Of a stretch of DNA of 64,000 nucleotides, positions 23,810-34,912 are shown in pieces; positions within the stretch are counted from its first letter, which is position 1, and each line of letters starts with the position of its first letter. The notes beneath the pieces are model-generated. The model saw only the letters and a program-made list of their open reading frames with translations. It did no database searches and had not been told where the DNA came from. The translations under genes and the position numbers were made by a program. The DNA comes from Henckelia pumila (lineage: Eukaryota; Streptophyta; Magnoliopsida; Lamiales; Gesneriaceae). The stretch is from positions 81,816,151 to 81,880,150 of the forward strand of contig NC_133120.1 of assembly GCF_033568475.1 (NCBI RefSeq). Reading direction: 5' to 3'.

Positions 23810-25959
23810 TGTAACGCCCCAAAATTATCTTAATGGACTTTATTTTAGATCATCAGAGATTTTAGAAGTCGATGGCGGATTTGATTTTGATCAGGGACTA
23901 GAATGCAATTTTTAGAATTTTCAGGGACTAAACGCAATTATTGGATTTATTAGATATTTATAAGTGTTGTTGACTTTCTAATCACTCCATCTTCATCCCC
24001 TTCAACGTGATCCTCCATGGAAACCGCCCCTTTGTGATTTCAAGCTTTGGGATTTCCATTTTAGCTTGATCCGTCCGTTGGAATTTATTTGTGAAGGCAG
24101 ATTAGCGATTACGACTGCGAGAGCTTCGTTCTATAGTAAGTTTTTCTTCGATCAACTAGACTTTTATTTTTGGATGTTGTTAGAATCGATTGAGTTTGGA
24201 GTATGTTGATCTTGGCAGAGTTCTGATCGTTTATTCTCTGTTGGTTTTGAAATAGAGCGTCGTTCGGAATTATTTTAATTTTTGGAAGATTATTTCGAAA
24301 TTGGAGATTTTAGATTTGAAGGATTTGAATTGTTTTGATGATATTGAGATGATTATGAGTTTATTGAATTGATATCTTGCTGTCTGCGTTTTCGGTTTGA
24401 TCAGTTTATAGCCGATATGCCGTCAGTTTGAGTTTTGGACTTCGTTCAATATTTTGATCGTATCGAGTTTGATTGAGCTTTTGGATGTCGATATTTATCC
24501 TTATGACTTCTTCTGTTAGATTGAAGTGAAGTCAACAGAGTTGCGAGATAGTAGCTTTGGTCAGTTTGGAAGATTGAAGTCGGTACAGTATCGAATTTCT
24601 TATTTTATCAATCGAAGAAGTGTGATTGTGTTTTGAATGAATTTGATTGGATATTGATTATTATCCTTATTATTGATTTCAGATTGAAGTACCTTCGAAG
24701 CAAATAAGGTAAAAGACGAATTAGACTTGAATGGAACGATTAACTCGAATTAGACTTTATTCGAGTGTTCCGAAGAATTCACATACTTGCATGATTGAAT
24801 GCTTATTTGAAATCATGATGGAATGTTTATTTGGAATCATGATTGAATGATTATTTGAATTGATGAATGAAAGCATGATTGAATGCCTACATGAATTGAT
24901 GATTGAAATGATATTAGAATGCATGAGATGACATATGCATTCATATTGAGCCTCGATTCATTTCAATTTGATTAGACGATCTAGAGATTGTAGTTGAGTG
25001 ACCTGGTTGGAGATTTTATACCTTGTCAAATAAACTCTCTATAATGCTCTAGAGCTAGAGGATTAAAATATGCCTCGTCCACCTCGAGAGGGGAGTTCGG
25101 TGTGATTGTTGGATATTTTAACCTCGGGATCCCAAATCGAAGAAAGAAATAAGAATTCTATTGATTATCTGAGTCTGATAATCCAGATGTTTTAAAGACA
25201 TGCATATCATTTTAATTCAGTACTTGAATAAAGGATTGATTTTACTTGAAGTGATATATGTGAGAATTGATTCATATCATGTTTGATATGGTTGTTGATA
25301 TTGCATGATAGTCTCTTTTACTGGGAATTGTATTCTAACCGAATTATCCGGTTATTGTCTTTGTTTGTATGTGTACTTGGCAACAGGTGGGGCAGGACCG
25401 AGTCAGAGGCAGCATGGCTAGGTGATTGAGATGATAGAAGTGAGGCTTTGTTGTTTAAAAGTCGAATATGTAATCAAACTTAGATTGTATTCAAACTTGT
25501 ATTGTATTGATTTGGATAAGCTAGACTGAAGCATGTTCTATTAGTATGAGATTGTATGACCCTAGAACTAGCTTGTATGATGTTTAGATGAACTATGTAT
25601 TGATTTATAGATTGTTGGATTGATTGGAAATGGATTTTTGAACTAGAATTCCTTTTTATTTCTGGGCAAAAGTGGCCGCTCGATCGGTAGAAGTTGACCG
25701 ATCGATCAGTGGAGTTGCAGCCCAGTTTTTGCTTTTGAAACTGAGTGCCCGCTCGATCGGTAAGATTTTACCGATCGAGCGGTGCTGTTTTATTCCCGGG
25801 CAGAGATTGCAAAGTTTTTGACTCGCTCGATCGGTAAGATCTTACCGATCGAGCGGAGCACTGTTCTTTTTTAAAAAAAAAATTACTTTTAATCTTGGAT
25901 CTTGAATGCCCTTTTGTTCTTTAATTTCGAGATTAGTTGTTTAGAATCGAGGCCTCATA
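23810..25959 (+). repeat. 3' LTR of element C
   Basis: About 2150 bp from TGTAACGCCCC to GGCCTCATA. It contains the 73-bp-spaced palindromes at 25676-25711, 25749-25782 and 25822-25856. The uninterrupted site matching the element A insertion is near 24563-24570. The outer edge is set by loss of match to the 5' copy, so the last 1-2 bases are uncertain. Confidence 0.9.
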
Positions 25960-27853
25960 AAATTCAAAATACATGACTTACTATTATTACACATTAAATG
26001 CATTTATTAATGAGTATTAGTGAGTTGATTAAAATAAATAAATCAAAAAAATGTTACAATATAATAAGACTAAAATAAATTTCCATCATTTCATGGTGGG
26101 ATTTATTTTCATTAATTAACTAAATAAATAAAATAAAATATATTTGTAAATAAATCAATTTTGAAAAAAGAAAAACAAAGTTATATATATATATATATAT
26201 ATATTTATGAACCTTTTATACTTACGTATATATTTGAAGAGGTTATACAAACTTAATAATTATACCAGCCTAATATTACTCATTTTTTAATTGGCTACAA
26301 ATAAATATTTTTCACATCTATATATGAACAATGTAGCATGCATTTTTTCAACCAAAATCAATTAACAGAAATATTTTAATAATTTCAAAAGAGAAAAACA
26401 AAAAGTTAAAACTTCCAATAGTAATTTTAAAAAGGTTAGAATTAAAAAAATATATTTTTGAAACCTTGATATTTTTGTATAGATTGGTACGAAAAAGAAC
26501 AAAATATTAAATAATAATAATTATACAAACATAATAATTATATCGACCTAATATTACTCACTTTTTATTGTCTAATATAAATATTTTCAAATCCATGAAT
26601 AATGTAAAATGTAATTTTCCTAAAAAAGAAAAATTTTCAAATTTTTAATGGAAGGGTTCAAATTGTGAAATAACAACTTTTCCATTTTTATTCTATAGTA
26701 TTTTGTACCGGATTGAAAAATAGTTTAGGATATAAATGTAAAATTGAGATATTAGTTTGAATGAAATACTAGATCAATTATATTAGTAATTAATTAAAAT
26801 ATGAATTATATATACAATGATATTTTTAAATTATTAAATGCTAAAATTAATAAACAATTTTATGTTTAAATTATAATAATAACCATAACCATAAAACGGA
26901 GAAAAAAATGATATTTTAATAGTAAAAATAATTATGAAATAAAACCAAATTTAGGATAACTATTTCTACTTTTTATTTAAATAAAATTAATTGAATGATT
27001 AATGGTCTCTATTGAACTCTCATAACTACAACATTAATTAAATATATATTTTACCCCTATATATAGTTTATAATATTTCCTTCTCCAATAATTATTTTTA
27101 CCTCGACATCAAATTCATCTTTATTTTGTGGTTGTCATGGACGTTTTTTACTTGAAAGAATTGACTTCTAATAATTTTTTGAAGAAGGTGGATAAAAATC
27201 ATAAATTAGTACTATAATTAGGCTTCTAAACTTAAAAAAAAATGGTATTTTATTTATTTGTCCATCGAGTACTATCTTACTTGATATGACGATTTAATTT
27301 AATTTGCTTTCAAGAAAATTTATTCATTGTATGCAATTTATGAAGATGTATAAGTGATAATGAAATGGTAATTAGTCTTGAAATTGACGTGTTTAATTAG
27401 TTTTTTAATGACAAATTATTCAGACAAAATTATGAGGAAATCTGAGATACACAATTAATAATAAATTTTAAAATTAAATTCTAAAATTTTAGTAGCTTAA
27501 ATATGCACATGATTTTTGCATTCCATAAAAGAATTACTTGAAAATTTTAATCAAGATTTACAGCTATAAAATATGTGTTTAAAAAAATATATGGATAGAG
27601 AACATCATCATACATCATATTAGGACTAAATTTCATAATTTAGGTAACGTCTATATTTTGTAGGAAATATTGACCCATTTTTCAAACTAAAATATTACGA
27701 TATATATTAAGGAAGTGGATTTTAATTCAAGGAAATAAATTATAAAAAAAATAATTATAAGTTTTTTTTTTGGGATTAAAATAATTATAAGTTTAAGTAA
27801 AATGACTCACAAATTATAAAAAAAATTACACGTAAGCACGTGTTTTTTACTAG
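25960..27853. other. AT-rich spacer ending in a Helitron-like 3' terminus
   Basis: There are no coding frames or RNA genes. A (TA)n tract lies at about 26182-26204. At the right edge a short hairpin (CACGT-AAGC-ACGTG, about 27832-27845) is followed by a T run and CTAG at 27850-27853 with T after it, which is the arrangement of a plus-strand Helitron 3' end. No 5' TC terminus could be fixed, so how much of the spacer is Helitron is unknown. Confidence 0.4.
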
Positions 27854-27862
27854 TTTATATAT

Positions 27863-28470
27863 GGATAAATTCGCATTCAGTACCTAAATCCAAACACATA
27901 TGCATGTTCAGTACCCTGTCAGAAAAATATTTGTTTGAACTCCCTGGACCCACATTTTTTTCTCGGATGAAAATGAGTACAAAACATTGAAAATAAGGTA
28001 CGAATATATGATATTCCAGTACAAAACATTGAAAATCTGTTACAAAAACTTAGATTTTGAGTATAAAATTAACATGAACATTTTTATTAATAAGAAAAAT
28101 GTCATTAATATTAATATTTTTAGTATTCAAAAATCATATATTTGTACCAGATCTAACACATTTCGTAATCAAAAAACATATATTAGTGCTCTATTTCTGA
28201 TATTTTGTACTCATTTTCATCAAAACATACAATTTGTTATTAATGTCAATATTTATCTATATATTTGAGTACTCAAAAATCATACATTTATACCAGATTT
28301 TTAATGTTTTGTGCAGGGATATCATGTATTCGCACCTCATTTTCAATGTTTTGTACTGATTTTCATCCGAAAAAAAAATGTGGGCATAGGGAGTTTAAAC
28401 AAACATTTTTCTGACGGAGGACTGAACATGTATATTTATTTGGATTTAGGTATTGAATGATACTTTATCG
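27863..28470. mobile_element. Mutator-type MITE with long terminal inverted repeats
   Basis: The outer roughly 200 bp at each end are inverted copies of each other (GGATAAATTCGCATTCAGTA against CGATAAAGTATCATTCAATA). The 9-bp direct repeat tttatatat flanks it at 27854-27862 and 28471-28479, as expected of Mutator superfamily elements. There is no transposase. The small frame inside (about 27987-28268) is MITE sequence. The right-hand target copy is the TATA-like stretch of the F-box fragment that follows, so the element appears to have landed in a core promoter. Confidence 0.75.
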
Positions 28471-28483
28471 TTTATATATCCTA

Positions 28484-28743
28484 ACATCAGCTGCAATTCA
28501 AGAAATCACCAAATGATGAAGCAATCTTCACAATTCACAAATACCCAGGATCCTATGCGGGCTACCTGGCTTGAGCCCTCCAACGTGAGTTTTATAGCAA
28601 TACCAATTGCTTTAATGCTCATGACCTACAGTGAAGCCACAATTTTCATTCATCCATGAAGCAACAAGAACAATTTGTCTATTAGGAAAAATACTCCTCT
28701 TTACACGTAGTCCCATACAGAAATGTATAGCTCTAGGAGAAAC
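28484..28743 (+). pseudogene. Chimeric fragment: F-box gene 5' end fused to NIPA exon 6/intron 5
   Basis: Positions 28484-28541 match the leader and first codons of the F-box gene at 39966 (CAGCTGCAAT, then ATGAAGCAATCTTCACAATT). At a CAAAT shared by both parents the match switches to the NIPA gene: 28538-28743 match 42706-42911, which is part of exon 6 and the adjoining intron, with few differences. Both parents lie in the same order and orientation 11-14 kb to the right. The simplest reading is a duplicated block that lost about 2.7 kb, or a template switch at CAAAT. There is no intact frame and it is not expected to encode anything. Confidence 0.8.
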
Positions 28744-29250
28744 CATCTCAAAGGCCGATGATGGGCAAAGTGGTTCTAATGTTGGAGGGAATCGTGGAAA
28801 TTGATCGGCCACCAGCTCCTAAGGCAGCAACAGAAGGGTCCATTGTTGGTCATAGTATAACTGGTAGTGGCAGCATTAGTAGTGTTATGGATTATACCGA
28901 AGTGAACATGACGATAATAGAAATTGCAAAATAAAATAATCAACAAGAACACCAAAGATTTACGTGGTTCACCCAATATAGGCTACGTCCACGGAGCTAC
29001 TGCAAATCTTTATTACCGAAAAAATATTACAAATGTATATAAAACATTATATCTCTCCACACCCAAACTTCGAGTATTACCGAGAAAATATTTCTCTAAC
29101 TCACACAAGAAATCAGCGAAAAAAAACAACTTTTTTTTCCTCTCTTTATTTTCGCCCTCACCCTTAACAAGTGGTACATCAACATTTGCTGCATCTTTAC
29201 CAGCATCATCATCCGGAAAGCATGAGGATCTTGCATCATCTACCTTATAA
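28744..29250 (+). pseudogene. C-terminal tail of a receptor-like kinase, interrupted by a solo LTR
   Basis: Translation starting near 28744 gives PSQRPMMGKVVLMLEG, the last conserved helix of the kinase domain (subdomain XI pattern P..RP.M..VV.MLEG), then a proline- and serine-rich tail. After the inserted LTR (28883-29169) the tail resumes with STFAASLPASSSGKHEDL and ends at TAA 29248-29250. Nothing upstream of subdomain XI is present, because the fragment abuts the NIPA-derived piece directly. The exact kinase subfamily is not identified. It is a non-functional remnant. Confidence 0.7.
28883..29169 (+). repeat. 287-bp solo LTR in the kinase remnant
   Basis: The ends are TGTTATGGAT...CCCTTAACA, flanked by agtag (28878-28882) and agtgg (29170-29174), a 5-bp duplication with one change. 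The interior has TTTACGTGGTTCACCCAAT and GGCTACGTCCACGG, a motif common in short plant LTRs. No second LTR or interior is present. Strand is taken from that motif and is not certain. Confidence 0.65.
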
Positions 29251-29567
29251 AGTGTATTCTATTTGTATGTGCTTTAGTTTGAAATACTCTGTTACATGTA
29301 ATAATCTCACATATTGTTCCAAGAAAACATAAATTGTAATTCAAAGTTTACATCTAGTGGAGATTTTTTTTCAGTTCAATTCAAACTTTTGGCTCAAGTT
29401 TCTTTGCCTCATCTGTAATAACGCGTCCACAATGAAGAAGGGTCATACCATAGTGGTCCATACCCAAGACAAGTGTCACAGCCAGGATCGTAAGGGATAT
29501 GATATCTCTATATATAAGCATAGCAATAAAATAAGGCAAATCCCACAAAATACAACACATTCAAGAA
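29251..29567 (+). promoter_or_regulatory. Upstream region of F-box gene 1, with TATA-like box
   Basis: The likely core promoter is CTCTATATATAAG at about 29506-29518, roughly 50 bp before the ATG at 29568, which implies a short leader. The rest of the stretch shows no gene. The equivalent TATA-to-ATG distance is seen at the paralogue at 39966. Confidence 0.4.
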
Positions 29568-30740
29568 ATGAACGACGAAGCAATCTCCCCAAATCTACCA
29601 TTAGATATCATCACCGATATTCTTTCTAGACTTCCTGTACTTCAAATCGCGCGTTGCAAATGCGTGTGCAAGCCATGGCTTGAGTTACTCAAGTCTCCTG
29701 AGTTTTCGAAGCTCCATCTTCCTAAATCATCTCCAGGCCTCGTCGTGTATCTAAGTCTGCGGAGTTCAGAAGTATTAAACATCTTTGGATTTGAAGACGA
29801 ACTGGAGCTCGAACAGCACGAGCTTAAATACAAGCCAGTAATGAAATTTGATCTGCCGGAATTCGTTACTCCCCTCAAACGAGTCATGATGATTGCAGGT
29901 TCAGTTAATGGTATGCTCTGCTTGCGTCTCAAGGACCATAACAGTCAACCTGACGATCTTTGCATATGCAATCCAATCACGCGTGAGTATGTTTCATTTC
30001 CAACGCCTGAAGGGGTCATTCAGTATCCCAGTAAAGTTACATATGGCTTCGGAGTAAGCACGGTCAGCGGCCAATACAAGGCGGTTCGGATATTTCACGA
30101 GTCCGAACTCGATCAAACAAGGGCGTGTGTGGGGATTCCCAGGTCTGATTGTCATGTTTACACTCTTGGAACAACTGGGACATGGAGAAGCATCGCACCT
30201 AGCCCGCCCTTTTGTTACAACAGCTATTCAATAGGGGCGTTTGTAAACGGAAATCTTCATTGGCTGGTGGGAGATTTACGGAATTCCCATGTGATATCTT
30301 GCTTGGATCTTGAAACAGAACTGTTCAATACTTTTCCTGCTCCTCCGCTGCCAGGATACTGGTCCTGTTTGGGGAGCTTGGTGGTTCTGGGAGATTGCTT
30401 GTCCGTATGCGATAATTCATCTGAGAATGATATTGTTATCTGGATTATGAAGGATTACGGTGTCGCGAAATCTTGGACTAAAGAGTTTGTGATCAGCAAG
30501 CTACCATATCTTGCTGGCGAATGCTATGAGCTTGTTTTCCCTATCAAAGTGTTCAAAAACGGGGATATATTGATGATATGGGGTGATTTTCACTTGTTCT
30601 ATTACTCCAACAAGACCAAAACTACTTCAAGAATCGGTCTTTTTGAACTGGAGTTCATTGGGTGCATTGAGGCAATGCTTCATGTTCCTTCCTTTGTTTC
30701 ACTCACATGTTTTGCAGGGGAGAACGTTCACTCTTTCTGA
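29568..30740 (+). CDS. F-box/FBA protein 1 (SCF substrate adaptor)
   Basis: A single-exon gene of 390 residues. The F-box lies at about residues 9-50 (NLPLDIITDILSRLPVLQIA, then CKCVCKPWLELLKSPEF) and would bind an SKP1/ASK partner. An F-box-associated (FBA) domain follows from about residue 105, with AGSVNGMLCLRL, CICNPITREYVSFP, VTYGFGVST and GNLHWLVGDL, and would hold the substrate of an SCF ubiquitin ligase. The start at 29568 is the first ATG after the TATA-like box and puts the F-box at its usual N-terminal place. It is a close paralogue of the gene at 39966 and parent-like to the pseudogenes at 31022-32105. The substrate is unknown. Such genes turn over quickly in plants, and this one looks intact. 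Confidence 0.88.
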   Translation: MNDEAISPNLPLDIITDILSRLPVLQIARCKCVCKPWLELLKSPEFSKLHLPKSSPGLVVYLSLRSSEVLNIFGFEDELELEQHELKYKPVMKFDLPEFVTPLKRVMMIAGSVNGMLCLRLKDHNSQPDDLCICNPITREYVSFPTPEGVIQYPSKVTYGFGVSTVSGQYKAVRIFHESELDQTRACVGIPRSDCHVYTLGTTGTWRSIAPSPPFCYNSYSIGAFVNGNLHWLVGDLRNSHVISCLDLETELFNTFPAPPLPGYWSCLGSLVVLGDCLSVCDNSSENDIVIWIMKDYGVAKSWTKEFVISKLPYLAGECYELVFPIKVFKNGDILMIWGDFHLFYYSNKTKTTSRIGLFELEFIGCIEAMLHVPSFVSLTCFAGENVHSF

Positions 30741-31021
30741 TATCAAACATGTTATTTTTAATTCTTTGACTCGATTGGTGGGTTTTTCTCTTTTTCTTGA
30801 ATATAAAAAGTTCATTTTCTTGATCATTTATATTTATATGTTCAATTTTTCTAGTTGTTTATTGACATATTTAATCGGTTGGTACGCTAGTCAAAAGAAA
30901 CTTCCGACCTCGCCGTAATACAAGAATCTTTCAAGTTTCAGAAGAAAAAAAATCTGAACATTAAAGGGTTATTGCCTTGAAGCAATCGCCATTTTAATGA
31001 TAACTTAAATACATAAAAATC

Positions 31022-31436
31022 TTGAAACATTTTGCAAATCTGCCATTAGAGACCGTCACTGATATTGTTTCGAGGCTCCCAATTCTTGAAATCACCCGTT
31101 TCAAATGCGTTTGCAAGGCATGGCTTGAGTTATTCGAGTCTCCCGAGTTCTCCAAGCTCCATCTTTCTAGATCATCCCCATGCCTCCTCGTCCACCAACA
31201 AGTTGGGGAGTCACGCTCCCTCAAGATCTTCGGATTCGGAAACGAATTAGAGGTCGATCGCCACGAGCTTAACTACATTCCAGTCACCGAATTTTATCTC
31301 AAGGAATTCAGTAGTCAAACGATATCAGGTTCCGTTGATGGTTTTCGTTGATCGCCATGAGCTTAACTTCATGTTCCTTCTTTGGTCTCACTCACTTGTT
31401 TTGAAAGGGAGAAAGTCTACTGTTTTTAAAATTTGT
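31022..31436 (+). pseudogene. F-box/FBA pseudogene with large internal deletion
   Basis: From about 31028 the sequence encodes an F-box (NLPLETVTDIVSRLP, CKAWLELFESPEFSKLHL) and the start of the FBA region, closely matching the genes at 29568 and 39966. No ATG stands at the expected start. Near 31345 the match jumps to the extreme C-terminus (CATGTTCCTTCTTTGGTCTC), so about 700 bp of FBA domain is missing and a stop follows the junction. It is a dead tandem copy. Confidence 0.8.
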
Positions 31437-31564
31437 ATTAATTACAAATAATGATGTCTGAAGATAGTGTTGCTTTTGGATGAACTATTGAAAATTTTTG
31501 GCATTCTAGTTTCTGCCAGTAGCTTGTATAATTTATTCTTATTAGATCATCCACAATGTGTTGC

Positions 31565-32105
31565 TTGCGTCGCAGGGGGCATGTTCAACTCGACGACCTT
31601 TACGTGTGCAATCCAATCACCCGCGAGTATGTTTCATTTCCAAGGACTTGATCAAGGGGTTGTTTAGTTTCCTGGTTAATGTAGTTACATGAGGATTCTC
31701 CATCGACAGAATTCACATTTGATATCTTGCTTGGATCTTGATACATAATTGTTCAAGACAAATTTCTGTTGCCAGGATGCAGGTCTGTTTGGGGAGCTTG
31801 GTGGTTTTGGCCTTTGGGGGATTTCTTGTTCAATACTTCTGATATCTGGATGATGAAGGATAGTGATATGCAGAAATCTTGGACTGAAGAATTTGTAATC
31901 AGCAAGATACCAGATCTTCCGCTGGTGATGATATTGGGTGTTTTTTTACTTGTTCTATTACTCCAACAGGACCAAAACTAGTTCAAAGAATCGATCTTTT
32001 CCAACTCGATTACGTGGTTGGGCGCATTGAGGCAATGCTTCATGTTCCTGTCTTGGTTTCAGTCACATGTTTTTGCAAGAAAGAAACATTCACTCTTACC
32101 GGTAA
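31565..32105 (+). pseudogene. Second F-box/FBA pseudogene remnant (FBA part only)
   Basis: Positions 31575-32100 align with the FBA portion of the neighbouring F-box genes in order: CNPITREYVSF-like, ISCLDL-like, GSLVVL-like, WTEEFVISKIPDL and the C-terminal VEAMLHVPxLVSxTCF-like segment. Several deletions and frame changes interrupt it, and no F-box precedes it. With 31022-31436 it may represent one or two degenerate copies. Confidence 0.7.
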
Positions 32106-32279
32106 TTTAGTTTAAGGTTGTGGTAATTCATTAAACTCAATAACTAGGCTCTGGAGAGATGAATCGTATTGGATCCATATGCTAATTCATTTAATTTCAT
32201 TCAAGAGATCGATTCCTGCACTCAAAACTCAAAACATTACATACATAATAGTAAATCGTTTCACGCCTTGTGTGCTGGA

Positions 32280-33010
32280 AAGATATCTATTTCTACTATA
32301 AAATGATGAATGAAGATGAATGAAGGATAGTTTTTTTATTGTGTATTGTCATAAAAATTATAAGGACATTTGAGGAAGTACAATAATTCCTCTATCTCTT
32401 TCCATGGATTAATGGGTTAATAATTGAGTTTGTATTTATTTCTACTATAAAAGGGTGAATGAAGGACAAAGTTTTTTTATTGTGTATTGTCATAATTGCC
32501 CAAATTTTGTTCATTAAAGTGTTAAATGCAAGGGTATTTTTGAGAATTCCATGAAAATTATAAGAACATTTGAGGAAGCACAATAATTTCTCTCTCTCTC
32601 TCTCCATGGATTAATGGGTTAATAATTGAGTTTGTATTTATTGTTAATAATTGAATTTGTTTTTATTGTGTCTTATTTTTATTTGGTTTTAATTGACTCT
32701 TAATATCTAAGTTTTTTTTTTTAGAATTCCATGAAAATTATAAGGACATTTGAGGAAGCACAATAATTTCTCTCTCTCTCCATGGATTAATGGGCTAATA
32801 ATTGAGTTTGTATTTATTGTTAATAATTGAATTTGTTTTTATTGTGTCTTATTTTTATTTGGTTTTAACTGACTCTTAATATCTAAGTTTTTTTAGTGGA
32901 TGTAATTTTTTTGGGGTTTTTTAATTGGATCTAAATATTGAGTGAGTTTGTTTTACTGCGTCTTATTTTTATTGGGTTTTTAATTGACTCTTAATATCTG
33001 GATTTTTTTT
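32280..33010. repeat. Degenerate tandem repeat, about 170-200 bp units
   Basis: Three to four imperfect copies each contain GAACATTTGAGGAAGCACAA, a (CT)n tract, CCATGGATTAATGGG and TTATTGTGTCTTATTTTTAT. Copies begin near 32350, 32550, 32727 and 32895, the last incomplete. There is no coding content. The 33011-33641 stretch that follows is AT-rich spacer and shows no gene. Confidence 0.7.
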
Positions 33011-33641
33011 AGTGATTTTTTTTTTGGGATTTTTTAATTGTGTATGCTCGCGTGGATTATGTTCTAAGTTAATCATTTTTATTTTTTTTTTTAATATTAA
33101 TATTTATGGGTAATAATAATTTTTTATCTTGAAAAATATAGAATTATGAGATAAATTAAGACGAAAAAACTGTTATGATTATAATAATAAGATACTAATA
33201 AAAATGATGAATTAATCATATTGAAATAGATAATGAATTATATAAGGATTGTAACAACTATAGCAATAAAAGAATTCACATACTTTTTGTACTATGACAA
33301 TAAAATAACTGATCATTTAAAATATTTAAGCAATATTTACACTTCTACAAAATTTGTGTTTAATATAATATATAGATATATAACATCACCATAAATTTTA
33401 TGAAGAATAAGTTTCGTAATGTGATAATCTGTTAATAAAAACATGCTAAATTAGAAAGAAAATAAAAAATAATATAAAATTTTTTGAACTCTTTAAACAC
33501 AACATTTTAATTTGTTTTTAAAATATCATATTACATTTGTAAAGTTAATCATATACTATAGCAATATAAGTGAAATAAAAAAATAAATTATTTCATATAG
33601 TTTCTTTGTTATTACAAATACATTGTGTCTATTAACCTCTT

Positions 33642-34912
33642 TGTTGAATCCGACATTTTGGTGATAACAAACAACAACTCATTGTATAGGAATGTGCTGC
33701 CAATCCTTTGTATTTCAGGAATCTACTACAACTCCTACCGCAACCGTCTAAACTCTTCAAGTTATCTACCGGAAGCTTGTCAACCGCCTTTGTCTCTCGA
33801 CCGGTTGCAGTCACAAGCCTATCGACTGGGTATTCAAACCAGCAGAGGATAAATCTCTCTACCGGAAGAAAGTCAATTGTTTATCAAGATATCTCAAGAC
33901 AAATACTTGAGACAAGACGTTCTTTGCAAGATCTTTTATTAAAAGCAGAACAGGCGTATCAGAAGATCTGTTGACTCTTGCATCGAGACAACAGGTTGCA
34001 CTAAAATGGCAAAAACGCAGAATGGCTACAGATAAAGCATTCGACCGTTTATACCAGTTTTGGACTCTGGAAGTTGTCTGCATCTAAAGAAGTGTACGAT
34101 CTTCATACAGAATCATCAACGCATTTATGAAGCATTAAATGTGCATTCAATGCAGCATCAGAACATTCAAAATAAAGACGTTGATGATTGACCTATATAA
34201 AGGGAAGATTGCTCAAGAAGTAGAAGAGAAGATAAGCAACTCGAAAAATCTCAATCAACTCAATCACTTGAATACTATCAGAAGTCCTCATCTGATATAC
34301 TGAAGCAATACTTGAGCACACTTACAAGATCATTCACTTGCTACTCAAATAAACCCTCGCCTACAGTTTACATATCTGATCTTCAAGGATCATCCTAGGG
34401 TTTCCAAGCCTCTCGACCGCTCTGCAGTTTGAGAAGCTCAACCGGACTGTACTCATTATTGAAGAGACTTGAAGCTACTCTGAAAGCTTCCACCAGTCTG
34501 ATAAAAACTGAGAATCTTATCTGTGTAAATCTAGGAGTTTCGGATTAGGCATTGGATAAGTCCTAAGTCTGAAGTGGGTGTATTGCAAGACGTTGTAATA
34601 ACCAAAGTCTTCTAGTGAATTCCTTCCTAAGTGGAAGAAGGGGAGACGTAGAAGGATTAAGCCTTCGAACTTCCATAAATCGTGCCTCAGTCTTTACTGC
34701 TATTTATCTTACATATTGCTCATACATTGTGTTATAAACTTTGCATCACTAAAACCTCTGAACTATTTCCGCACTATTTAAGTTGTTCAAACCGTTTTAG
34801 AAGTTGAGAAAACAGATTAAGTGAACTAAACCACACTTGATCATTTTGAAAAGGAAGAAGAAAAGTTTCAGAGTGTATTCACCCCCCTCTACCCTCTGAA
34901 CCGATCCCAACA
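33642..34912 (+). mobile_element. Solo LTR, Ty1/copia SIRE/Maximus-like
   Basis: A 1271-bp LTR with ends TGTTGAATCC...CGATCCCAACA and a perfect 5-bp target duplication ctctt at 33637-33641 and 34913-34917. The 5' motif ACATTTTGGTGATAACAAAC and the 3' motif TATTCACCCCCCTCTA are typical of SIRE-type copia LTRs. A TATA-like CTATATAAAGG lies near 34193. No interior or second LTR is present, so LTR-LTR recombination probably removed the rest. Frames within it are not genes. Confidence 0.85.

Larger units (their letters stand above)
18416..25959 (+). mobile_element. Element C: decayed, probably non-autonomous gypsy-type LTR element
   Basis: The visible parts are the remainder of the 5' LTR (18416-19811; its first part lies left of element A, outside the window), a primer-binding site TGGTATCAGAGC (19817-19828), a 4.0-kb interior, a purine tract (about 23796-23807) preceded by CGAGGACGAAAT as in other gypsy elements, and a 3' LTR starting TGTAACGCCCC (23810). 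The shared LTR portion differs by only a few per cent, so transposition was recent even though the interior has no usable coding frame. That combination suggests mobilisation by a related autonomous element. Confidence 0.85.

Noticed and set aside
27987-28268. 93-codon frame
   Set aside because: Falls wholly inside the Mutator-type MITE and has no recognisable family.
33625-34083. Overlapping frames on both strands
   Set aside because: Located in the copia solo LTR. The frames are chance products of LTR sequence.
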